From Chara braunii (lineage: Eukaryota; Streptophyta; Charophyceae; Charales; Characeae): 40,167 nucleotides of DNA. This document shows positions 1-12,374 of this stretch, piece after piece (position 1 is the first letter of the stretch; every line of letters starts with the position of its first letter). The position numbers and the translations under genes are program-made. The stretch spans positions 1,636,971 through 1,677,137 of the forward strand of contig BFEA01000228.1 of the NCBI GenBank assembly GCA_003427395.1, in the 5' to 3' direction. The notes below the pieces were generated by a model. The model saw only the letters and a list, made by a program, of their open reading frames with translations, made no database searches and was not told the origin of the DNA.

Positions 1-60
1 CTCCCTCCCCCTCTCCCCCTCTCCTCCTTACTCCCTCCCCCTCTCCCCCTCTCCTCCTTG
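1..60. repeat. 30-bp pyrimidine-rich tandem repeat, two copies
   Basis: Positions 1-30 and 31-60 are the same CT-rich 30-mer with one difference in the last base. The array may continue to the left of the window. The top strand has no purine except one A and one G. Confidence 0.9.
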
Positions 61-2977
61 CTCCTTGTGCGGCACCGTTCGGCGCACCGTCCCACACGAA
101 CTGCTGCACATGCACATCTTTTGCTTTTTTTTGGGGGGGGTTGAAAAACTACGCGGTATTCTTCTCTCAAATCTTTTTTTTTACCAGACTAGGGTTAGCG
201 TAAGCCAGCGCCTCGCCTCTTAATTTTTTTCATCGGAGCGAGCGCCTGGGCTGTGGGGGATCGCGTTCAGCTGCGATCAGTGCTGCGCGATGCCAAAACC
301 TAGGTTTGGGGTGGCGGAGGGGGTGGGGGAGAAGATTGAGGAAGCACTGAAATGCTTCTGCCATATCCTCGTCCCGATCGGTGTATGCTGGCATTCATGG
401 AGAGACTACGGAGGAAGGAGGAGATGTGTGGTGGTCCGAAGGGCGGGATCTAGGAGCCGCACATACCAGTATGCGAAACCTGTCAGGGACTTTGTCCCCT
501 GGCTTTGATACGAAGTCAGAAGCTGAAGATTCGCTGGGAGATGAGAGACGTGTGTGCATCGACGAGCGCCGGCTTCCGGGAGAGCAACACTAGAGCTTAG
601 TTGTGATCAGTATCGCCCACCATCGTTGACAATCGGCGTCGCTTTGCGTTGCTGATGCTCCTACTTCGGGTGTGGTGTAGCTTGCGAACTCTTCAACCTT
701 GGTTATATTCGCTTGTACAGATTATGAGCATTAATTAGTTCACGTTGGTGTGTGTAGTGGGTATTTGGTTCTCGTTTCTTTGCCCGTGAGCTAGTTAGGG
801 TTCATTCGTTTATTGATTGCTTAGTTGTTTTCTGGGTTAATTTTTGTTGGCCTTTTTTAGCCTTTAGGGTTGGATATGTAGATTTTTTGTTACATTTTCT
901 TTTTGATGGTTTGAGCTGGTTGGTGTTTTAGTATTAGGGTTGACGATGTTAATTAGCGTTAATTAGGGTGTGATGTTAGGTAGAGTTAATTAGGGTGTGA
1001 CGTTGCAGATTGACTGGTGCTCAGCCGCGGTGGGGTTAATCTAGGCCATAGAGCCTGGTTCATCTCTTTGGGCCGTGGTTATTGATGAGAGGGACGTTGG
1101 GCCCATTTCCCAACCTGTGATGATATGATATACTCCTTTTTGTATTAAATAAAAAAAATATTATATTCCAAACATTGCAAGATGGGTCGGGGATCCTTAC
1201 AATTCAACTCGGAGTGTTTGTAAGCTGACAACTTCAACCTGCGGAGAAACTTGACTACGGGCTCTCCAGTTCCTACACTTTTTTTTCCTTTTTTTCTTTA
1301 AAAGGCAAGTTATATTATTCTCTCATCTATTTCATTTTTTCTTGGTAGTACGTATCTATCTCATCCTCTCACACATCTATGTATAGTACGGGGGAACACC
1401 AACCAACCCGAATCTCTCCCCATCCCACGAAGTAGGTCGGCACCACAGTTGTGGTGCCACATGTGAAACACCACTTTACCATCAGTTTTCCCTATCACCT
1501 ATCACACTACTCTTCCTTACCACCAACTAAAGACTACTACGATCTAATCCACGAACTACAGAAACCTCTTGCCGTCTGAAGTCGGCCTGAGTCGGTCGAT
1601 GGAACCCAAGTTCCGAGTCACCATAACACTCTCCCGCCGGCCTCCCTGATGACCTCCTGCAGTTAACTTGATTGATGATGTACATGGGAAACAGGTTCAA
1701 TGCAAGGGTCTCTGGGATTGTTTTTATTATTATGACTAAAAACGATTGAGGGCCAACAGAGTCATCCCTTTCCAATGCGCACACCGCACACCTGGGTAGT
1801 GGCCAAGTCATCGGATCCCCATTCGTAATTTTTGACCCATGGCGCTCCTACTTGCGCCGCACCTAGTGATAGATCTCTTGCGGTAGCTCATGTGGAGGAT
1901 GCGAGCTTTCTACCAAGTTTCTCTGCAACTGTCATTCTCGACTTTTCCCTTTCCCTCCCCTTCCCCACATCGTATATTTTGTATCGCTAGCGCAGGCGAC
2001 AGTCGTGCCATCTCCAATCTTCTTTCCTTTCCTCTCCTTTCTTGCCCTATTGGTCGTTCCCCATCCTATCGATTGCTCTACGGGAAGAATTTCTTATTGC
2101 TATGAATTCCCCTTTACCCCCTCCCCCTCCCCCTCCCCCATGCGATCCCACCCCTCCACAATCATTGTCGCATTCATTGTTTGCCTCAACATCATTGCGA
2201 GCGCTTCCTTTCTCACCTTTGTCGTCCTTCTCAGAATCGCCCTTGCCTCCTAGCGCGCTTCAATTCGCTCCTCCTTCCCTAGTCTCTCGGGCCTGCGGGC
2301 TTCAGACAATTCTCGGGTTCCTATTTCGCAACAACATAAAAATTTTCCAGAATTAAATAATCATTCTATAGTAAAGTTACACTTCTAAATTTTAAGTTTT
2401 CATTCCATCTTAAAAAATATCATTCCAATTTTAAAATTTTTTGTCTTACTTGAATTTTTTTTTTCCAAGAATGAGGTATCCCTTTTAATTTGAACTGCAT
2501 GCTAGAGATAAAATGAAAGTCTATAAAAGATCATGAAATATTTTAATTGGACTGTCATTCTAAGTAAGGATTTTCAGTCATAAATAGGTTAATCCAATCT
2601 AAATTAGAAGATATTTGTTGTAATGGAATGAAAATTTAATTAAAACATTTCATTAACTTGTTCAGACTTTCATTCCATCTTGAACACATGGATGTAGTTG
2701 GACGAGAAAGCTCATATTTATACGAGAATTTATCAAATAAAACTATAAATTTTATAATTGGACGCACATTGGAATTATAATTTAGAAATATGAATGATAT
2801 TTTTGTATAAAATATTTTTTTCAATTTTTATTTATCGCGGGAATTTTTCTTTTGAATTACATCCTCAATTGCGTGAATAAAAATAGTCATGTCGTGGATG
2901 ATTTCCCTATGGGAAGCACTGAAAGATGCTGGTCAATTGCTTGTTGGAAGTTATGTCTTCAATGACTCTGATTTCTT
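61..2977. other. No confident gene; short ORFs and U-rich sequence
   Basis: The part from 180 to 600 is GC-richer and holds two short overlapping ORFs (290-508, 381-593) with no recognisable domain. It is followed by T-rich sequence (600-1000) that resembles a plant intron, so a first exon is conceivable but not supported by any conserved protein. A 20-bp GTTAATTAGGGTGTGA-type unit is repeated near 958 and 986. A pyrimidine-rich tract covers 1940-2270. From 2340 on, the sequence is very AT-rich, with several spaced CATTCCA words (2400-2680). I see no RNA gene. Confidence 0.5.
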
Positions 2978-3186
2978 AACAGCCATTTCGTCAAAACGGA
3001 CATATTATATTTTTTTGAACGAAATCAAAACTGAGTTTTTTTGTTAAAATCCAGTCGGAATTTTTGGCTCATGGGGGTCCGGCATTCCCCCCAGGAGCCA
3101 AAAATTTCGACCGGATTTTGGTCAAAAAACTCAGTTTTAATTTTGTTCAAAAAATATAATATGTGCGTTTTGACGAAATGGTTGTT
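2978..3186. repeat. Foldback: imperfect inverted repeat with ~95-bp arms
   Basis: The left arm (about 2978-3075) is closely complementary to the right arm (about 3090-3186), with only a few bases of loop around 3079-3085 (GGGGG...CCCCCC at the apex). The outer ends read AACAGCCATTTCG and, in reverse complement, AACAACCATTTCG. Mismatches are scattered, about one per ten bases. No clear target-site duplication is visible. It could be a small foldback MITE, or a locus producing a long hairpin transcript that is processed to small RNAs. It contains no protein-coding signal. Confidence 0.85.
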
Positions 3187-4261
3187 TCTTTGGCAAATCT
3201 TGGCCACGAGATAAGTATTCCGCTGAAAAGTCTGGTCCCTAGACATCGGATACTACGTGCTCTCATTTTTAGTAAAGGATTATTATTTAAGACTCTCGAA
3301 CGGAGCGTTGTTTATCTTGGCCCCCTACGACTCTGCCCCTGATGATGATTGGTCAAAGTCGGTGTCAATCGAAACATATCGGGCTCCACCGACTCATGCT
3401 TCTTCGTGGGTGATCGAGGCGTCTGCTGACGCTTTCACATCTGTGGTGACCGATGGGCTTGAGGTGAACTTCACGATGTTGTACACAATGATTTCTTAAA
3501 GTTCAATCGTTCGGGCTTCAAGATCACTCATTGCGCTCTTGCTATCTCCAGTTATTCCTTCCTCTCTCCTTTCTCCTCTCTTTGTTTCGTTTTTTTTTTG
3601 TCTTCCTCTCCTTCCTCTTTCTTCGTTCTATTCTCCTTTTCCTCTCCTCCTTCCCCTACTTCCCCCTTTCTTCCTTTACTACAACTTTTATTTATTTTCC
3701 CTTGTTCGCCTCTTCTTCTTTCCTTGCCTCCGTGATTTTTTTCTCTTGTCTTACCTCACAATGGAATGACTTAATTTTCTTCTATGGGTTCTTGACATTG
3801 TCATCTTCTGGTTGCGCGTCCTAAGGATCTTTGTTGAAGTATCTTATGGTGTCATGTGCTATGCTATTGCCAAGTCTAAACGCGAGGAGCAAAATAGGCG
3901 CTCTAGACAGCCTAGACGTCATCCCCCTCGCTAAGTCTTTCTTAAACGATGACTACCTTTCCAAGTTGTGGTCCCATTAGGGAAAATGACCTCAACCACA
4001 AAGCTTAGGGGTCCGAGCGAGGGTAAAAACATAACATTTGGGCTCTATGGGCTCTAACGGATAAAATAATAAATAAATAAAAACTGCGAAGTTGAAAGGA
4101 AGGACGTCGGGGAAAGCGACGAAGGAAGAGTGTTCACAGTAGTGCCTCTTGGAATGCATTTGTGAAGAATTATCGATAGCCTCGTTGTTGTTTTTTTTGC
4201 CCTAAGTTAGCTTTAGTGCCCTGCCAACGAGAAAGGGCGTTTTCCACCAACAACTGACACT
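3187..4261. other. No gene seen; pyrimidine-rich tract
   Basis: Short ORFs at 3257-3499 and 3531-3824 have no recognisable domain. The stretch 3545-3740 is almost purely C/T on the top strand, which explains the ORFs there (runs of Ser, Leu and Phe). Confidence 0.5.
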
Positions 4262-4620
4262 TGCAACTAACGCAACACTCTCACATGTACTCAAGATTCT
4301 TTATCCAGGTGCTTTTACGTCCAAAACGTTGTTGTTGTTTTTGCTTTTTTTTTTCCCCCCTACAACCGTGTTTGCTGAGGGTTGTAACGCCTGTTGGAAG
4401 GGCATATTCTCACTTGTTTTCAATGTTCTGTATCCAGTTGCTTTTACGTCCAAAGATTTTTTTTTTTTTTTTTTTTTCAATTATCGTGTTTTATTGAGGG
4501 CAGTAACACCCTTTCGCAGACTCTCAAGTGTAACCAATGTTTTGTATACAGTTGCTTTCAGGTCCCTAACGTCTTTGTTTTTTTCATTTTCTTTGATGTT
4601 TTTTTTTTTTTTTTTTAACG
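4262..4620. repeat. Degenerate tandem array, three copies of ~114-129 bp
   Basis: A shared block (TATCCAGTTGCTTTTACGTCC and variants) starts at 4302, 4431 and 4545. In each copy it is preceded by a segment resembling CACTCTCACATGTACTCAA and followed by a long T run. The copies have diverged strongly. T runs of more than 15 lie at about 4459-4480 and 4599-4616. Confidence 0.75.
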
Positions 4621-4677
4621 GGTACCAGAAAAAAAAATACAACGGAACTCAAGCTCGATAAAACTCGATGCACTGTG

Positions 4678-4723
4678 AAATTCAAGGTCGGTAAAAACAG
4701 GCTCGGAGGTAGTGGTGGTTTAA
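4678..4723 (+). repeat. Short diverged copy of the 331-bp unit found at 11.6-12.2 kb
   Basis: The words AAATTCAAGGTCGGTAAAAA, AGGCTC and GGTAGTGGTGGTT occur in the same order as in the tandem unit at 11591-12158. Only about 45 bp align by eye, so this is a fragment of a dispersed repeat. Confidence 0.5.
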
Positions 4724-5154
4724 ATCCCTTCTTCCTCCTTGTCGCAATGTTTTATCCATAATTCGAATTTACAACTTCGTTGCATGCTCTTGTCATGCCT
4801 GCGGCTCATGCAATAACCTTGGTAGCAATCGTGCCACTCTAGTGTGGTTGCAGGGCGTGTCGCCCAGTCTAGTTCCTTCTTTCATAACCACTCATGTATT
4901 TGCTTCTCTTTCCACTCGCCGATCTCTTCCACACTCATTCTCCCTGTTTTTTTCATTGCATTTTATACTTATTTTTCTACGTCCCTTGTCTCTCAGTGTT
5001 CCGGATATTTTTTCGATCCTCGTTGCTAGAGGACACACTTGTTGAACAATTGGTTGTCCAATCCTTTGCTTTTCCCCTTTTATTGTGAATCATCACGAGT
5101 GATCTACTCGGGTTGCTTCTCTCTCCCGAAATATCGTCACCTAGACTTTGTTAT
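4724..5154. other. No gene seen
   Basis: Pyrimidine-rich sequence with overlapping short ORFs in several frames (4842-5088) and no conserved domain. It leads directly into the ORF1-like relic, and might be that element's leader, but nothing shows this. Confidence 0.4.
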
Positions 5155-6549
5155 AACCGCACCTATGCTCTGTTATAGCTACAACATGCCAGGGCATTTC
5201 GCTCGCGACGGCTCTTCCGCCAATCTTAATTTTTGCAACCCCCTCTGGGCTCCTGCTTTTTCACATCTACCATCATCTTCCTCTGCCGCTGCTAAGCCGC
5301 TCCCTTCGCAAACTCCCCTCCTCACTTTATCCCCACCCCCAACCTAGTTGGTCAACCCCAGCCCTTCAGAGAGTCCTGGACAGATGTTAGTTACTCGCCA
5401 ACCACGGTGGAAGATTAATCAAGAGAAGTTGGATTACGTTTACAAATTTATGGCTCCAGAGCTTGAGGTCAGGCAAGAGGCGATTCGTGAGAAAGAAAGG
5501 TTGCCGAAGGAGGATGAAGAGAAAACGAGGATCAAAGAAGTTGAGGAAAAAGCTATGAGGAAACTGAAAAAGCGACAAAAAATTGAAAAGAGAATTGGTT
5601 CTATTGTAGGGTCGAAGATAAATTATGCGTAAAATTGTTTATAGGGAAGGCCGATCCGGTAAGGACATCAGACATCCCTTCTGAGAAGCTTCGACTTAAC
5701 GAGAGTGTAAGACTGCAGCAAAATGTTGCAGTTGAGAAGGAGCGGCTGGAGAAACAGATCGAAGTTTTGCGGTACGAGCTTAAGGTTACTAAGAAAAACA
5801 TGGAGAAACTGACATGTTTGGTGAAGTGGACGGGAAATACTATGACGAGAACGGGTGTTGGGGTGTGTATCAATAGTCCTCCGGAAGCACCGATGAGAGG
5901 TAAGGCCAAAGTGATGGGTATCCGTACACCGACTTAAAATGATTTCCATAAGTTGTTCAAAGCCTATGATACCGTTAAGGAGGGCAAATGCATCGCACAT
6001 ATGGAAGCTCAAGCCCTAAGGGAGAGATTTGAACATGCCGTGGCGAAGTTGGTTAGACAAGGACGGACCCCTCGATCAAATCTGGCCAAACGGATGAATG
6101 AGGTTACTGATGACGAGGAGCACGATCTAAATGGTCAGCATGAAGGAGGATTGGACGATCTCACTCCCACACCATCTCCTCCGAAGAGGACTTATGGTCG
6201 GTTGGCTTCCAATACTGTGGCACTCAAGAGGGCATAATTTCTCAAGGAAACGAAAAAATACCTCAAGTGTTTGAAGAAACACGCACTCTAGATTCTCTGC
6301 GGGAAAGAGGGCATTACCTTCGTAACCCGCGAACAAGGTATTAATGAAATAGCAGAGTTGCCGGCCTCTCTGGCATTTGACCTTCAAGTTCACCCACCTC
6401 CCAAGGTAGATCGTCCTCCATCGGATTCAGAAGCGGAGGATACAAGGAAAAAAGAGAAGGAGGTCGTCGGTGCTCAAGGTACGGAACGCGTATCAAATCT
6501 ATCTTACTCACCGACATTATGCACTATGATTGCATTGAGGACTCTGTAA
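5155..6549 (+). pseudogene. Decayed zinc-knuckle/coiled-coil ORF, related to ORF1 of the Penelope-like element
   Basis: Order along the plus strand: a broken CCHC knuckle at about 5166-5208 (CYSYNMPGHFARDG, second and fourth Cys lost), a short Ser/Pro linker, a charged Glu/Lys/Arg-rich helical segment (5400-5620), a second coiled-coil segment (5660-5820), the block SPPEAPMRGKAK (~5876-5912), FHKLFKAY (~5944-5968), a Lys/Arg-rich block and GITFVTREQ (~6310-6338). The minus-strand ORF1 at 19244-20823 has LPGHFIREC, SPPEGPAKGKAK, LEALHKAY and GITYIKLEQ in the same order, so the two are homologous. In-frame stops at 5345, 5935, 6235 and 6289 and a frameshift near 5600-5635 show it is dead. No endonuclease or reverse transcriptase follows it. 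It is probably a gag-like nucleic-acid-binding protein of a retroelement; a decayed host gene is less likely. Confidence 0.7.
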
Positions 6550-9500
6550 TCATGGCACATCCGTAGAGTAGCTCCCTTCTTTGGCAAGAACAAAATTGGC
6601 ACACTGTAACACAAAATACTAGACCTTTCATACATCATACCCGAGCTCGTCGGTTCCTAACATTTCATGAACTATGAAATGATATTCCTAAGTCGGCGAG
6701 GGAAATAATACGCGCGGTTTGCACCAAGGTATTCCTAAGTCGAAAGGGAGATGAAGTGAAGTGATGAAGGTGAATATGAAGTTGTAGAATTATTACGGAA
6801 GTGATAAAGAAAATATTTAGGGGTGAAGGGGGTAGGAAGAGTTTAATAGGAGTGATGTGGAAGTAAAAGAGTCATATAGAGGAAATTAATAAATATTGAT
6901 AAATAAAATATGTATGAGAAGTAAAAAATAAATGAAGGGGAGGTAGATGAATGAGAACTAATTACATCAAGAAATATGAACCTTGTGAGTGCAAGCATGA
7001 TAACACTAAGTGAAATAATTAACAATACAACTATTATCATTTAAACAAAAGTTTGCTAAATCAAGTAAATCTAAAAAGTTTTTTACACTCTCTTTTACGT
7101 TAACTTTTTTAAATTGTGTTAGAAATTGATAAGTATGTAGCTAATATCGAATTTCAACAAGAAAGAAGAAAGAAACAAGTACTTTATGCGAAACGTAACA
7201 TCAACAAAAAACTTTGAACATCATCATGAGAAGGGGAAAAAAACTAAGAGATTTAAAGAATTATAACAATTATTTTTTAATCACTGTAACCTATTTGAAT
7301 TTCTGTCTCATTAGGGAAAAAAATGAGAAAAAGTAAAAAAATAATAATAAAAAAATTGAGTCATTCTCAATAAGTTTTTCATTCCTTATTTTTGTCATCT
7401 CTCAAAGTTAAATTTTCTTTAACAATCCAATGCAATATTAAATATCCTCTTATGTGACTCCAAGTCATCGAACGCATACTTCAATAATGATGAAGGTCAA
7501 AGTAAGTATTATTTTTTTTTTACCCCAAAATAGTATTCAAAACTGAAACAAAAATTAGGTTTTCCTATGCAACTACGAGTTACAGTGGCAAGCGGTAATG
7601 AGCTATGAAATAGGTATAAGATCTTTAAATACCTTAAACACATTTACCTTTACTTATTATACTGAGCAAATCAATCAAAATAATTCACAGAATAACATTA
7701 ACGACAATAAAATATTATACATTTTGACGTGGTCAACTTTTTATTTAAAATTATTTGTCACATATACTTCGAACATTAATCCAGCATAGGGGAACTTTTT
7801 TGTCATTTCGTCTGAATCCGAACACATCAAATTCAAAGACTTTCTTTAGTATTTAGAACTTTTTATACAAAGACAAAAAGAAAAAATATATTTTATAGAT
7901 ATGGTTCATTATAAAGTGAAGGTTTTAAACCAAAGTATAATAGGTAGAGCAGACGACCCAGAGATCAACCGTCGACTTAATATCAAATTTATAAGTTCTT
8001 CATCAATACAAAGTTTAATCTCAAATAAAACACTACTGAACGTTCAAAATTGAAAAATGAACTTTCATGTGATAAGTCATCGAAGGATACCACATACTTA
8101 ATAAAATTAATTGACAGTTGAATAAAGGATTATAAAAATGAATGTCACATGTAAAAATTGAGAATCATATATAACGAGGACACATGTATATACCATAACC
8201 TTGCGACAAAGAAAGAGAAAGTGAGGACATATTTGTGCAGCAATGCGCTGTAATCTTGTCACACTAGGACTATGATTAAAAAAGCTATGACGTATCACTA
8301 TACATAAGTAATTTTTTATAAAAAATATGGGAATAAAAAAATGCATGTACTTACACTCAAACTAAAAAACAATGATAAAGGGAAGTTCATAGGGTACCTT
8401 GTGCTTCTCTAATGTATTGTTGAAGACCAAGACATCATTAAGGTGAAGGTCAAAGAATTTATCGAACCAATTTGTCAATTTTATTCATTGATCTTTGAAA
8501 GATTATTGGTTATTTGTAAGTTAAAAAAGCATATTATTAAAATCATTAAGTCTTGCTTTACTACTTTCCACATGCACAAAAGACAAAAAATATACCGGTA
8601 TATCTTTCTATGTCATGGTGAAAGATGCTGACTCATTTTGCATATTTAGAGAGTGTATTAACTCCACTACTCTCTATATGTTGTCGAATGCATTAACTCT
8701 TACACACATGTAAGGCTAACGTTCTCTCAACCTCATCATGTGTGATTGGTGAAAATATTAAGAACTCATAATTTTACTCCAACAAAAAGAGGTCAATCGT
8801 TTCCCAAACCAAGTGTGACGATTGTACGTCTTACAACGCAATTGTAAGAGGATAGTGTTTGAGTGAATATATATTTGACCAACCCTAGGGAGTTAACACC
8901 ATATATAGGGGGAACGGTGGATCCCTCTCGAGTTGCTAATACACTTATGAAAGTTTTTACGGACAACTGAAATATTATACGCAAATCAATTGAGGCTATA
9001 AATTATTAAATGTAACTTAGAGTACGCTAAACCATATGTCAAATTGTATGCACATGCAGACACACTACTTTGAAAAAGTGTTTTAACAAATATACCGGTC
9101 GGTTTATGTAATGCAACAAATATAGCAATTTAAAAAAGTTAGCAAAAATATTATTTTTAAAAGTTGTCACACAAATTTACAAACCATTTTTATGTTTGCG
9201 ATAAACATATCAGATTGTACCTTTGTTCATAACTTAGGAATGAGAAGCCTTTGACTGTTTGGCTAAGGCTGAGCAGAAGGATCCTTTATTATTATCAAAG
9301 GTATCACTCGATAAATCTACGTACAAAATTTATTAATAATTAGTGTTTTTGCACCTTTCATGTATACTTACCATAATACATGAGCGGATTTGTATATTTG
9401 GTACGATTGTTTATTCGAACGTATGTCTCAACAAACCACTTTTTTATACCACAAATAATATAACATTTCTCAACTTATCAAAAATAATCAATTTACTTAA

Positions 9501-10823
9501 AATGTTAAAATATTAAATGAAGTACGATCCAATGTTTTTTTTTTTTTTTTTTTACTTTCACATCATCCAAAGTCGTTTTTATTTTAACTTTCACGTCATT
9601 ATAATGAAACTATTTTAAATATTTTCCTTCACAGTAATGGTCAAGTTGTTATTTGTCAACGATCTTCGAGATCAATAGCTAAGTCTGTTCGCTTTAGCGT
9701 TTGTTAGGCAGTTCAGAACCCTGACGATTATGTCACCTCGTGAGCATATCAACCCTCATAGATGCATGCGGGTTGCGGGTCCTTCCGGACCATCACATAG
9801 GAGTTGGTAAGAATGACGTAACTTTTCTTTTTCCTAACATCCACCGGGTCTGCTACCAAGAGTGATACAAGCACCCTTACTAACAACACGGTACTGATGA
9901 CTCTAATAATAATTGTGCGGAGTTGTACCTGTTGGAAAACAGACTCCGAGTCAATGTTCCTTATACAAAATATTAATATAAAAAAAAAATATTGCAAGCA
10001 GTACCGCTAAATTTGAGGAGGGTCTTCCTCTTCAACCTGTCCTCAGGCCCCCTGATAAGTTAACTTTTCCTAGCCTCACCCCCTCTTCTACACCTGTCTA
10101 CCCTTCTCTCCTGTACCATTGTAGTTTCACAATGTTTTGATCCGAGAGGGGAGATCGTATAAGAAACGTTATGAGGCTTTTAATAGGATTCTTAAGTTGA
10201 TATGAAAGCGCAGACTGAAGTCCTTCTTTTGGAGAGTCTTACCCCCATCCTCTTCTTGCCAATTCAAATATGTCATTTGACCACCCTTGTTGGCCCCCAA
10301 CTAATCAAAATATAACTTTCTGAGTTTTTTGTATTCTGTTGTTGTGATAGTTAGTGTGTTTTGTCTAATATTGTCGATCATTGGACTCTTTATTCTGATT
10401 TGATGACTTAACAGATAGTTTCGGAGACTTTTTTCCCCTCCACCTTTAGCCTCTCCATAGCATGCATGCATTGTTTCTACCACAAATCTTGAAGTATTAT
10501 CTTCTTGCTGAATGTAAATAAGTTTATTGCAGAGGTCGAAATCTCCAACAGTCAGGAGGAGGGTTTTATAGTCTTATGTCAGTGGTCAGTCTTGGCATGT
10601 TCCTCATTGCCTCTTAATGCAGCCTCACCATCACCAGGTTAGAACTAAGTATGAGAATTGAAAAAATATGTGTTCAATTATTTCCCTTATTTTGCGAGTA
10701 TGGAAGACTTCCTAATATAATTTACACAGTGGAAACGCAATACCTTTTTTGTTAAAGGTGTGAATGGTCTAGCAGCTAGTCGTTAGTGAGGAGACATATG
10801 TAGGCTATTTATCATTGTAAGGT
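6550..10823. other. 4.3 kb AT-rich intergenic sequence without recognised genes
   Basis: All ORFs are under 85 codons and low in complexity. I see no conserved protein motif, tRNA-like or rRNA sequence on either strand. A T run of about 21 lies at 9535-9554. The part from 9690 to 10640 is slightly less AT-rich but still shows no coding signal. It is probably old decayed transposon sequence. Confidence 0.5.
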
Positions 10824-11091
10824 TAGGCTACCAGAGTGACCCGGGATCACTTGCCCGGCCGGGCCAAAAAAATAAAAATAAATAAAAATAAAAAAAAATA
10901 TTTTTAATGTTTATTTTTTATTCTAAATTTGGTGAAGAATTTCGATGTCACCCAGAGGCAAAAGTTGTTCAATTTTTTTTTTTTTATAACATAGTTGTTT
11001 TTGGGATTTTTTTGATTTTTTTTGCTGGGACCTTCCCTGGTCCTTGCACGGGCTGGCCACCCGGGACCCGGGCGGCCCGACTGGTAGCCTA
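10824..11091. mobile_element. Family 1 short TIR element, copy 1 (268 bp)
   Basis: It has perfect 11-bp terminal inverted repeats, TAGGCTACCAG at 10824-10834 and CTGGTAGCCTA at 11081-11091, each continued by GC-rich sequence (CCCGGG, CCGGGCC) around an A/T-rich core. The flanks ATTGTAAGGT (10814-10823) and GTTGTAAAGA (11092-11101) match at 7 of 10 positions, as a decayed ~10-bp target-site duplication would. No coding capacity. A 9-11 bp duplication suggests a Mutator-like non-autonomous element (inference). A second copy lies in inverse orientation at 12159-13190. Confidence 0.75.
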
Positions 11092-11101
11092 GTTGTAAAG
11101 A

Positions 11102-11590
11102 GTTCAATGATTTATTTTTAAAAAAAAGTTATCTCTAAAGTCGGGTAAAATAATTATACATCTCGTGGTTCCTAACGACACAATGAGTCATCACTAAATA
11201 CACGCTTTTGCTTTACCCTAAGGGGTTGTCACAATCTTGAAGGGGCAAATTCGTTTCGAACTATCGATCAACACATAGCAAGTTTTACATATCGCATCAG
11301 AGTTGGGTCCAATGAGAAGGGCATATTTACATTGAAATTTTCCAAAACATTTTTAACCTTTATCATGATTAAAACACTGTTTTGTTTTTAGGGTAACTAG
11401 GGCACAGTCATGATTTTAGTTTTAAATTCACTTTAGGGATTGCTCGAATACAACACATTTTTCCCCGGTCCTAAAGGTAGCTTGTATACATTCATGATTT
11501 TCCTTGCTTTAGAGCAACATTTACAAAATCTTGAGTGAAATGCATTTTCAAACTGAAACTGTGACCACGCCCTAATTTTTTTTTCTTCTT
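11102..11590. other. No feature seen
   Basis: AT-rich sequence with no ORF of note and no repeat that I could match elsewhere in the window. Confidence 0.4.
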
Positions 11591-12336
11591 CATATTATTG
11601 TTTTATTTTAGTAGACGTATATGTTTCTCGCAACCTTTTTTTTTCCCATAGAGTTACAAAAAATAAAACTACTTAAATTTTACAATTTTGTTGGGTTCGG
11701 CACAACACGACATGTAGGTAAATTCAAGGTCGGGAAAAAGAGGCTCAAAGGTAATGGTGGTTAAAAAAATAAAAAATAAAAAAAAATACTTGCATTATTT
11801 ATTTTTTTAACAAAAATATCATTTTTTATTATTTAGGGTATAGTGTCAAAGGTGAAACATATACAACCAACAAGTACAAAGATTGCAAAACCCTCCAACC
11901 TAGTTTTATTTTTATTTTGTTCATATTATTCTTTTGTTTTCGTAAACGTATATGACCGTTGCAACCTTTTTTTCTTCATAGAGTTACAAAAAAATAGAAC
12001 TACGTAGATTTTACAATTTTGTTGGGTTCGACATAACACGACGCGTAGGTAAATTCAAGGCGGCAAAAAGAGGCTTAGAGATAATGGTGGTTGAATTTTT
12101 TTTTTTTTAAGTAAAAAATTACTTGAATTGTTTCTTTTCCAATAAAAATAACACTTTTTACTACCAGTCGGGCCGCCGGGTCCCGGGTAACCAGTCCGTG
12201 TAAGGATCAAGGAAGGTCCCAAAAAAAAAAACAATCGAAAACAAAGTATGTTATGCAGAAAAATAAACTAAGCAACGTTTGCCTAAGGGTCACATCGATA
12301 TTTTTTAGCAAATTTAGAATAAAAATTAAAATGTAT

Positions 12337-12373
12337 ATATATATATATATAACGGTATATATATATATATACA
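12337..12373. repeat. (TA)n microsatellite at the family 2 copy A insertion site
   Basis: Two TA runs separated by ACGG. A further TA run (13127-13141) lies on the other side of family 2 copy A, so that element landed in a TA-rich core. Confidence 0.85.
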
Positions 12374-12374
12374 T

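Noticed and set aside
290-593. Possible first exon of a gene at the left edge
   Set aside because: GC-rich and followed by U-rich intron-like sequence, but two frames are equally open, no domain is visible and no splice partner can be named.
840-960. Plant telomere-like TTTAGGG words
   Set aside because: Isolated TTAGGGT occurrences without a tandem array.
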